From positions 1-25,158 of the forward strand of contig JAIPMN010007219.1 of assembly GCA_020650975.1 (NCBI GenBank): 25,158 nt of DNA, in the 5' to 3' direction. The notes under the pieces are model-generated. The model ran no database searches, had not been told where the DNA came from, and worked only from the letters and a program-made list of their open reading frames with translations. The first letter of the stretch is position 1; the number at the start of each line of letters is the position of its first letter. A program made the translations under genes and the position numbers. Shown in pieces: positions 12,001-19,900 of the stretch. The stretch is from Apostichopus californicus (Eukaryota; Echinodermata; Holothuroidea; Aspidochirotida; Stichopodidae).

Positions 12001-15000
12001 TCCCCCATTACAACAAAAAAACTTGTGGTTTTCGCTTTCATGCTTTACAGCAAACATTACAATGTAAAAATAGTAAATTGGAAAAATTTATTTTGAAATT
12101 ACAGTACTACGTTTAATTGTTCTGCAGTACTTCTGTCGTGGCGGAGTTTAACTCTTTCAAGCGGATTCTCAAAGAACAATTTCAATATACATAAAACTTA
12201 CATTATTCAGTGGATAATTACTGCGGGAGCTTTGGTACCAGTTCCCTGATTTACTGTATTAACAGTGCATTAACATGTATTATAACAGTGTATTAACAGT
12301 TTATAACAGTGTATTAACTCAGGTGTATTAACTCAGGTATATTAACTGTGTATAGCAGTGTATTAACTGTATTAACAGTATTAACAGTGTATTAACATTG
12401 TACTCTACTCCACAGAACAATGCAGCACGAGTTTAGGATGCTGTTAGAAATTATGGTGAAATCAAACTTTCATACTTTAATGAAAGCTGAAATCAATCCT
12501 CATGAACTTTACTTTGTTTAAACAATCTAGTTTTGTACTTGACAGCCAGATGCAAGTTACAGACATAATTTAACAAAGTCACTGAAAGCTTCTACCACGA
12601 TCTATTAAGTTGCTTAAAGAACCAAGACTGATTTGTTCGTAACTCACCGCATTAAAGTCTGTGGTGATTCCGTTGGACAGTGTGTGTCTTCTGGGCTCTT
12701 CCTTCTTTCTTCGACCAGTCTTCTTTTGGGGGGGACTGTTGCGTTCTCGTGGAGGTGGTGCTGAGGTGGATCGATTCTGATTCGTGTTACTCTGAGGATA
12801 CACCAGTTGTGCTTTGACAACTGTGTAAAGATGAAAAGAAATTCTATTTCTAAGAAAATAGAGTAAACCTTTTAACAGCCTTTGAAGCAAAAAACTTACT
12901 CGGGTAGAAATTGAGGCCATCTGATACTACCTTTAAGTAGTACTGATAAAACAGACTGTTAAAAAAGAAATCAGTGTTTAGCAGTTTTGTTAACTGGTTT
13001 TTCTCCATGAATTTGAAGAAACAGTAAATATTAAACTGTCAGTCTGTAACCCTACCTTGTTTCCCCATGTTCCACTATTTTGATCAATGCTAAAGTAACA
13101 TGTCATATACAGTATTTATGGTACTGTAACAAACATTGCGAACCTTTTAATAACTATCAAAATCAGACTTGCAGTCACCAAACTTGATTGACAAATTTTA
13201 GTAGTCAATTGATGCAAATGGAAGTGAAGGGAAAAAAATTCAGTAACATTTTCTCCATCAAACTTACCGTATTTCAGTGAATAACACATACATGTTTGTG
13301 TACATGCTACCATGCCATACATGTAATATGATCAAGAGTATTGTTTTATAATGCTAATTAATTCTTCTTCTGTGATTTTTACCTTAACTCTCTTTCTCTG
13401 GCAAAGAGATATGTACAGTACATCATTGTATAGCCATCCCTCATTCTTTTTCTAACTACTGATCTTCCACAGTTCCTCCAACAGTACTGTGATACAGTAT
13501 TAATAGGCAAGTACGATATTAAACCAATTAAGTCCAGTACAGAAATTATGTGCCCCACAAATTAATGTGTGCATATTGCTTTAAATTGTTTCATTCATTT
13601 GCAAATCGTACAGTTGATTGATCTATTTTCATCAGTTCTGGTGTGATTTTGATGAAATCAAAGTATAAATAGAACAATATTACAACTTTGTTGAATGAAG
13701 CAGACATCGCCAATCATATACACTTGAGTTTATCAAATCATGCTTCTTGCTCTTCAATGACAAGTCCCATTACAAGGTGTGCACCCTGAAAACCCAATAA
13801 CTTAAAATTTGTGATTTACTCTACATCGAGCGACACACATATAGCAGAGTGGCACTCTACTGCAATTGTGTAAATATTGTATACTACTAACGAACATACA
13901 GTATTTAGCTTTAACTCCTCCAAATAAACAAAGCGACCGGCCTTCGGCTCATTTTAAACGATGCCTTCCCAGTGTTGATATTTGTTCAGCAGGAGACTGT
14001 GTAGTATTAAGTGCCTTTTCCTCAGCTGGCAAGACGCTTTGTGCAAACCTTTAATCTCTTTACACAGATTCTATATATATTCACGATTAACCCATCTGCT
14101 CTATAATACTATGTCTTAATAACAAATACAGTACTACGGTACCTAGGCAACAGATATTTGGGAATTTTAGTAGTTTAATATAACTACTGTATTCTGCAGG
14201 TTTCCAAGAAGTTACCAGCAAGTTAATTTCACTTTCACTTGATTGTTTTTATTTCTTATTATAAATGGGGGGGGGGGGGACAAAGAAAAGTTTAATGCTA
14301 TACATCAAAAGTTTAAGTTAAATGTCATATATTAGAAAATAAGAAACATTCTATTTATATATTTATTATTATATAATATATATTATATTTAAAACCAATT
14401 GGAAGTTGTAGATCTTCACAATTTAAACTATATTATTCAAAGCAAAAGTAATGTGAAATTTCCTAATTAATCTATGGATCGTGCTCAAAGCCACAATTTG
14501 CTTGGCTCAAAAGCAAAATGCAACAACTTTGATGAAACAATTTATACAAATGTAGAATTTCTTTCATAATAATCCATAATTACCTTTTTGGATTTGAGGT
14601 TTCACATGTGCCATGTAAGGAGGAGGAGATTTCACCACGGTAGTTTTAAACTGATGCTGCTTTTCTGTTGGAATTGGGACAGTCGGTGATAAACTAGGTC
14701 TGCTGGCTCTCATAACTGAAGAAGATACTGGGGTACTTCTCTCAACGTGAGTAATTCCTGTAGGGTTCGGGGACCTAACCACTTGTCTTGCTCTCACAGT
14801 TGCATAATTACTGGAATGCTTCAATGCATGTTCTTCATAATCTGTTGTGGGTGACTTGCTACTACTACCAGTACTGGTACGAGAATCTCCATGAGTTGCT
14901 CTCCTGTGGGGGTACGTGTAAGCTGGGGGGTACGATAATTGGGCATAATTGGACTTTGCTTTAGGGGAGGAAACTCTCTCAATAGTTTGTGGACTTCTGG

Positions 15001-16021
15001 GGGAGACTTTGTCCCTAACAGGTGCACTCTGCACCTCTGCAACAGGGTTCATCTTCAGTGGGATTGGTGATTTGAGGGTGGGCTTTATACGATCTTCCAC
15101 GATTGTGCCATCAAAACCAGCAGAGGCACTGGCTGAATTTACCCGCTGATGGGGTGATTTAACCCTAGGCTTCAATCGGTCTTCCATTGTTTCGTGAGAT
15201 CTACCTACTGGGCCACTCCCTGAATTTATCCTCTGATGAGGTGACACAACCCTAGGCTTCACACGATCTTCCATTACTTTGTTATGCTTAATTTGGTCAC
15301 CTACTGAATTTATTTGCCGATGTGGTGACTTTTCCCTGGCCTTCAGACGATGTTCGATTACTTCATTACTAGGCTTACTTGTGTCACCCACTGAATTTAT
15401 CCGCTGATGAGGTGATACACCCCTAGGCTTCAGACGATCTTCAAAATTACTGGGCTTACTTGGATCACCCTGCACTGAACTTAACCGCTGATGTGGTGAT
15501 ACCACCCTAGGCTTCAGGCGGTCTTTGTTTATATCATTAGGCTTGACTGGAGCCCCCACTGAATTAATTCGCTGATGTGGTAATTTTGCTCTTGGCTTCA
15601 ATGGTTCTTCCCCTGTTTCATAACTTCCACTTGTTGAACTGACTCGCAAATGGGGTGCACTTTGATGGCTACGCATCGGGTGGACGTTATTTGGTCTGAC
15701 TGCAGCTTTATTTGGTTGCCTGTGTTCCTTAATTCGTGAACGCTCTTTGTTAGTTTTCAGAGTCAACTTCAAAGCGGAACAAAATAAATCGAAGTCGAGG
15801 GACCCATTTACTGGTGCGACTTTCCTCAAACTCTGCAAAACGCCGTTCGGCAAACCACTTATACCATCACCCTGCCATCGCTTCTCTATTTCGGAAACCG
15901 GCACGAAACCGTCTTTGTCCTCATCTAAAATGTCGAATAAAACCCTCAAAGAGTTGATGAAAGTCTTTGGTAGTTCCACATCCCCCGAAACGGTAGGAAA
16001 CATTTCAGTTACGGAAGACAT
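5874..16021 (-). CDS. SAPCD2: Suppressor APC domain-containing protein (SAPCD1/SAPCD2 pro-orthologue), six exons, 694 aa
   Basis: Join on the minus strand: 16021-14584, 12820-12648, 8153-8016, 7405-7307, 6782-6675, 6002-5874 (2,085 nt, phases 1,0,0,0,0). Every junction is GT/AG and the frame stays open throughout. Seen: residues 18-90 resemble the SAPCD2 N-terminal domain, with a complete EF-hand loop at 33-44; 138-325 is a tandem repeat; 365-368 and 466-469 are PPxY motifs; 512-519 is a basic, NLS-like patch; 538-694 is coiled coil beginning LKRMKDLEQERDVL, the suppressor-APC-like segment, and ending in a leucine heptad run. Known of the family: vertebrate SAPCD2 sits at the apical cortex and opposes the Galpha-i/LGN/NuMA complex in spindle orientation. 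From memory, human SAPCD2 has about 400 residues, so this protein is much longer, mainly through the repeat-bearing middle. An in-frame TAG 30 nt upstream of ATG 16021 bounds the start. The gene is divergent from NEU1. Confidence 0.92.
6003..6674 (-). other. SAPCD intron 5
   Basis: A 672-bp AT-rich intron with GTAAGG donor and TTGTTCACAG acceptor. 6296-6500 is a loose, imperfect run of short GTAC/AAGTAC-like words with no fixed unit. No exon or RNA gene was seen. Confidence 0.8.
6675..6782 (-). CDS. SAPCD2: SAPCD exon 5
   Basis: Acceptor CCTCCAATCACAG| precedes 6782 and donor ACTCAG|GTAAGG follows 6675; 36 codons in phase 0, residues 617-652. A proline-containing break (AMPQRPALPDE) is followed by SPLVNKLKDQNKKLTQ, which starts the last helix. 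Confidence 0.86.
6783..7306 (-). other. SAPCD intron 4
   Basis: A 524-bp intron with a pyrimidine-rich plus-strand tract at 7200-7260. Nothing else was recognised. Confidence 0.78.
7307..7405 (-). CDS. SAPCD2: SAPCD exon 4 (coiled-coil continuation)
   Basis: Acceptor TTTAAATTCTTCAG| precedes 7405 and donor ACAGAG|GTAATG follows 7307; 33 codons in phase 0. It codes residues 584-616, from DMNSRSHQDKVVYRTTRIME to MNSTE. The exon is too short to show as a clear frame alone. It is supported by splice sites, phase and position between the two coiled-coil exons. Confidence 0.82.
7406..8015 (-). other. SAPCD intron 3
   Basis: A 610-bp intron. It carries two C-rich plus-strand tracts, 7736-7775 and a 12-C run at 7974-7985, which make open but non-coding frames on both strands. 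No additional exon was seen. Confidence 0.8.
8016..8153 (-). CDS. SAPCD2: SAPCD exon 3 (suppressor-APC coiled coil)
   Basis: Acceptor CTTTTTTTCCACCAG| precedes 8153 and donor GGCAAG|GTGAGT follows 8016; 46 codons, phase 0 at both ends. It codes residues 538-583, running from LKRMKDLEQERDVL through LDKCRSWYKEEL to LISGK. This is the part most like vertebrate SAPCD1/2 and gives the family its name. It is predicted to be a helical coiled coil. Confidence 0.93.
9303..9322. promoter_or_regulatory. Paired AP-1 (TRE) palindrome in SAPCD intron 2
   Basis: The sequence TGAGTCATGCGTATGACTCA is an exact 8-bp inverted repeat with a 4-bp spacer. Each arm contains a perfect AP-1 consensus TGA(G/C)TCA. A 12-bp palindrome TACTGTACAGTA lies about 55 bp upstream. 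Function is inferred from the motif only. Confidence 0.5.
10405..10482 (+). mobile_element. 3' tail of a LINE or LINE-tailed SINE
   Basis: It contains AAGCGCCTAGAGGCC, then TTTGGCGCAATATTAAGAAC, then TTATTTATTATTATTATT. The GCGCC/GGCGC arms can form a stem ahead of a TTATT microsatellite, as at the 3' ends of many CR1/L2-like LINEs. Its end resembles that of the LINE at 17985-18585 (minus). No reverse transcriptase remains. The 5' limit is uncertain. Confidence 0.6.
12250..12405. repeat. Low-complexity TATTAACAG-type repeat
   Basis: Irregular repetition of GTGTATTAACAG/TTATAACAG words with variable spacing. It is probably a decayed simple repeat inside SAPCD intron 2. Confidence 0.7.
12648..12820 (-). 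CDS. SAPCD2: SAPCD exon 2 (basic, proline-rich linker)
   Basis: Acceptor TTCATCTTTACACAG| precedes 12820 and donor GCG|GTGAGT follows 12648. It completes codon 480 (V) and codes 480-537. The exon is rich in Ser, Pro and Arg, with a basic KKTGRRKK stretch at 512-519 and RRHTLS at 523-528, an Akt/14-3-3-like pattern. A seven-base C run (plus-strand G, 12728-12734) codes the SPPQ portion. Confidence 0.88.
12821..14583 (-). other. SAPCD intron 1
   Basis: A 1,763-bp intron, AT-rich, with a 13-base G run at 14267-14279 and an AT microsatellite-like stretch around 14353-14392. Short open frames such as 13866-14054 show no family features. Confidence 0.78.
14267..14279 (+). repeat. Poly-G tract (13 G)
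   Basis: An uninterrupted run of 13 G in SAPCD intron 1. Length is likely polymorphic. Confidence 0.9.
14584..16021 (-). CDS. SAPCD2: SAPCD exon 1 (start codon, EF-hand-like domain, repeats)
   Basis: Codes residues 1-479 plus the first base of codon 480. The donor is AAAAAG|GTAATT at 14583-14582. The open frame runs on five codons to a stop at 14564, but the coiled-coil exons join in frame from this donor. The exon holds the globular N-terminal domain (about 18-90, with FDILDEDKDGFVPVSEIEKR at 29-48), seven tandem repeats (138-325), a Ser/Pro/Thr-rich region and two PPxY motifs. The unusually large size for an internal-coding exon suggests the repeats expanded inside it. Confidence 0.93.
15047..15610 (-). 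repeat. In-frame coding tandem repeat, seven units of about 28 aa
   Basis: Residues 138-325 of SAPCD hold seven copies of a unit with core RLKPRxxSPHQRINS followed by a variable, polar 12-14 residue linker. Six copies keep the Ser-Pro (S175, S203, S232, S260, S289, S318); the first has Leu-Pro. The last copy is degenerate after SP. Unit lengths of 27-29 residues keep the frame. Ser-Pro sites suggest CDK/MAPK phosphorylation and RxxS is a basophilic-kinase or 14-3-3-like pattern; both are inferences. Confidence 0.9.
15890..15925 (-). other. Canonical EF-hand calcium-binding loop in SAPCD
   Basis: Residues 33-44 read DEDKDGFVPVSE. They fit the 12-residue EF-hand loop: Asp at 1, 3 and 5, Gly at 6, Val at 8 and Glu at 12. 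The flanking LFDIL and IEKRW look like the two helices. Ca2+ binding is inferred from the residues only. No second loop was recognised, and a single EF-hand usually needs a pairing partner. Confidence 0.8.
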
Positions 16022-16857
16022 TTTTAAGAACGAAAAAGGACTGGCCTACACTTTAAGTGGGTTGATTAGGCGACGTTCACTGCTAGACACCACACTCGAC
16101 TTTCCGATCGAAATCCCAGATCCAGCCACCGTTCATTAACGGATTAATTCGTAAACGCTACCAGACGGAAACCACAACACATCTAGGATTAGCATAAACA
16201 GACATAATGCTTGCACAACCATACACAGCAGTTACTTCTACCTCGTAGTTGTGGTTTTGTCTGGGCCTATGTGCAATGTGAATGCTGTGTTGATTCGAAA
16301 TGACACCGTCCTTGGGAATCGTTATTGTTATGCATGGGTTGCTCAATTCACCCTTCGTTGGACGACCACAGATAACACTAATACGAGGTTTACAATAAAG
16401 TGTGGATTTGCCAATATTGATATTTGTGGGCTTTCATAAGATATCGAACAGATTATTGTCCTTCGAGAGATTTCTGGGTGATCCATCAGACCTTTCAAGT
16501 TTTTGGTCATTTTTAAATGCTATTATTAAGTTTTTTGGTGTCATGACGGACTAAAAGGTATGAAAATAGCTTTACATTTAGAAAGCTATTCCTACATATC
16601 GGCGAATAGATATACTCTTACATTAAATATCTGTGGATATCTCAGCCTCCATGTATCATATCAAATACAATACATTTGATCATATGACAAGCATAATACA
16701 AGAAGTAGGAGGGTAACATTGAGGAACTACAGCATTAACAAGTCAACTCATTGTCAGCGACTATCGAATGGTTCTTTCATGATTCCACGATCAGAAATTG
16801 GTGATATTTTGAATTTGAGAATGACAACACGCCTGTAACTGTAATATCGAAGAAAAG
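16022..16857. promoter_or_regulatory. Divergent SAPCD/NEU1 intergenic region (probable bidirectional promoter)
   Basis: The two start codons are 836 bp apart and point away from each other, so both 5' UTRs and core promoters must lie here unless an untranslated upstream exon exists. No TATA box in a convincing position was seen for either gene. The SAPCD side has an in-frame TAG just 5' of its ATG. The NEU1 side has an in-frame TGA at 16822-16824 and a five-codon upstream ORF at 16821-16838 (ATG ACA ACA CGC CTG TAA). Confidence 0.55.
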
Positions 16858-16998
16858 ATGAAATTTTTACTCTTCGCTGTCTACATTACACTACATGCCG
16901 GTGCGTGTTTGTGTACCAATGTTAGGCCGATCGGGAACAACACAATATCCAAGTTCAACTCCAGCGTATTTAACCTTCACGATCTCTCGTCTGTTAAT
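16858..16998 (+). CDS. NEU1: NEU1 exon 1 (signal peptide)
   Basis: 47 codons ending in phase 0 at donor AAT|GTAAGA. A hydrophobic core at residues 3-18 follows a single Lys, with a cleavage-like site after GACLC or T20. Two N-glycosylation sequons (NNT at 27, NSS at 34) follow, which fits secretion into the ER lumen. Confidence 0.88.
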
Positions 16999-19900
16999 GT
17001 AAGAAACTATTCCAAAAAGCAGTATCAGTTTCTTAACCTTCAGCTATAAATCAAGTTATACCTTTGATCAAGCTACATGACAAATTCTTAATTGTTAATT
17101 TGTCATGAACTAGAACCAAAATAAATAATGTTGGAGGAAGTGTTGGGGGTCGGGTGGGGGCGCTAAGAGTTGACGAATGTTTTGTGAAATTTGTGTAGGC
17201 TAGGCCTACCAAATACGAGCGTAAAGCGTAGAAAGAAGGGACAAACTTACATAGCTTAGGATGTATGCCTAGCCTAGGCGTATGTGTAATAATGCACACG
17301 CTAATGGTATTATTCCATTGTTGGATCCTTAAAGGAATACCAAATGGGGAGGGTATCACTCAGGACCATGATAATATTCCATTTGTGTAATGTTAGACTG
17401 AGCCACATTTTATATAGCCTAATGTTAGATAGTTTCACTCACGTGAAGCTAAATTTAGACATAGGCCTAGCCTAGTATAATTCCTACTGATGGTCATAAC
17501 TTGTGTAACCATGTTCAAATGTAGTAACTCAAACAGCATATCAATTGAATGCCACATACATGATCAGTAATAATAATAAATGGCCTACTGGTCTAATAGT
17601 TGATGTCTTTGTTCAAGTTGATACTACACATTACCGCAAACTACTACAATAAACAGTATATGTCATACAAATTAAGAAAACCTGGTCAACACTCCGAATC
17701 CACTTAGACTTATACTAGATCTAACATTACAAACAATATGTCAGGGATGAGGAGAATTTGTTAATTAGCATGAATCAACATGGTAGTTTTTATACATGGA
17801 ACAGAATGATGTACATAGTTCATTAAGAGATGATAAATAAAAGGAACTAGAAAAGGTCTGGTTATGTTGTAAAACAGTGCTCTTGTTTTTAGAAACCAGT
17901 AAGTATGTTGTGTTATTGCTATGTGTTAAAGAAGATGAACTCTGATTGTACTGCAGCCTATCCTCTGCATCTTCCGATGCTTACCTAATAATAATAATAA
18001 ACAGTTCTTATATAGCGCAACTAACAATAAAGTCTCGCCCGGCTGTACAAAAGAAAGTGAAAGATATGTACACAATATACAATAAGAGTAAACAAACAAT
18101 TATAACAATGAAAACAGGTGTGTCTTCAAAACAGTTTTGAACATCTCCACAGACATGACATTATTTATGTTGAGTGGGAGTTTATTCCAAAGGAGGGTTG
18201 AGGAGTACTAGAAAGATCGCTCGCCATATGATTTAGTGGACACAGGGTGCATAGAGAGCAATGATTGGGTGCCAGAGCGCAGACGGCGAGTTGGGGTATA
18301 ACTTTGAACAAGTTCATCCAAGTAGTGTGGTGCAATACCATGAATACATTTAAAGGTTAACAGGATTACCTTGTAATCAATAGGCAGTTTGACAGGTAGC
18401 CAATGAAGGTCATGAAGTATGGGGGTGATGTGAGAGACAGGGCTAGTGCGAGTGATCAGCCTGGCAGCAGAGTTTTGAATGCGTTGCAATTTAGCCAGTT
18501 GACTATCAGGGAGACCAAAGAGCACACTATTGCAGTAGTCAAAGCGTGATGTAATAAAACACTGAACTAAGCTTAATGCGCCAACTTGGAAATGTCATAG
18601 ACATACAGTAAAAGAAGTACTTCTCATCCAACTTGAGAGAAAAATATAAAACACATCCATTCTAAATAAGAACATGATTAATATGAAAATATGAATCCTA
18701 TGTTACTGTTTGTCCATCTTTTGTTTTATTGCAGGTTCGGCCAAGCATAGTATCCCAGCAGGTGTTATGGCAAAGTGGCGAAGCTGATGTCAACATATAC
18801 CGCTGTCCATTATTAACATACACCCCTGGTGGAAACTTGCTTGTCATTGCAGAGGGAAGGAAGGGCACAGGGGATGGAGGTCTTAAGTTTATTGCTACAA
18901 GGAGATCATTTGATGGAGGTGCAGTATAATATGTCTTCATTTAATTAGAGAAGCTTCAAAACGATTTGCCCGGATGTGCTGGTTTTTAACTAGAATTATG
19001 AGGGCATCCGGACATGTCTATTATATTCTATACATACGTAAAAATGAAGACTGTCATTATATTACAGCCAAATTTGACTAGCTTAGATACAGAGAAATGC
19101 TTTTGGTTTGACAGGATATATTTATCAAAATATGAAAAATCCTGGATATGCAGAAATATTCATTTGCTGGAAAATTAGGTTATTGCTACACAAATAAACA
19201 AATTTAACAGTTCCTGGTTTGCAAGGTTACTAAACCTCATGTTGTAAGACAAAACAGCTCTGTAGTTATTGCCAGACCTAAAATTAGTAATTACACTATT
19301 GTAACACTTCTTTGATGAAATACTTGTGTTCATTGCTTTGGATGAAGGTTTTGAGTGGGATACAGAGAGTTTCATCCACGACGATTCCTTTGGAGGAATG
19401 GAAGACAATCTGGGTGCTGTGTTGGTCGATGATGTCAGGAAAGAAATTTACATATTTTACATCATCTGTGCGCATCCCGACACGTGCAGTAGCTCGGAGG
19501 TGCCTTCTCTAATGTACGTCAAGAGCAGGGACGATGGAATTAGCTGGAAACCTGCTGTGAATGTAACCGCTATAGCTGGACCGAAGAACTTTGCCCCAGG
19601 CCCTGGATATGGGATACAGGTACTTTGAACATTCAAATTTAGGTCCTGAATATGACAAGCGCTTCAATGTAATTTGTTCTTTCTCTTTTGGAAACAAAAA
19701 AGAAGGTCGTGATGAATTAACTTGGCTTAGATAATAGCTATGTGTACAAGATAAATTATGGCATTCTTTGATTGCATCATTAACAGGAAAAAAAAAATAC
19801 TCTATATCAGAAAAGTAGTCTTGCTGATATTCATTATGTATGTTGAGGTCTACTATAATTAGATATTTTTTATTACTTTTTTTCCAGAAAAAGTTGGATC

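Larger units (their letters stand above)
8154..12647 (-). other. SAPCD intron 2 (4.5 kb)
   Basis: The largest intron, mostly AT-rich. It contains a paired AP-1 palindrome (9303-9322), a LINE-type 3' tail (10405-10482) and a TATTAACAG-like low-complexity patch (12250-12405). The words TACAGTA and TACTGTA recur here. The stretch 9840-10140 is more mixed in composition and resembles neither the repeats nor coding DNA. No convincing extra exon was seen on either strand. Confidence 0.75.
16999..18734 (+). other. NEU1 intron 1
   Basis: A 1.7-kb intron with a TAGGCCTA-type cluster (17195-17480), a CLEAR-like E-box (17439-17446) and an antisense LINE 3' fragment (17985-18585). No further exon was recognised. 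Confidence 0.82.

Noticed and set aside
14564..14583. Exon 1 of SAPCD ending in its own stop (GNYGLL)
   Set aside because: The AAAAAG|GTAATT donor joins in frame to exon 2 and then to the conserved coiled coil. An intron-retention form ending here is possible but unsupported.
15747..16139. 130-codon plus-strand open frame
   Set aside because: It is antisense to SAPCD exon 1, whose product has clear family features. The plus-strand translation resembles nothing and has no splice or start context.
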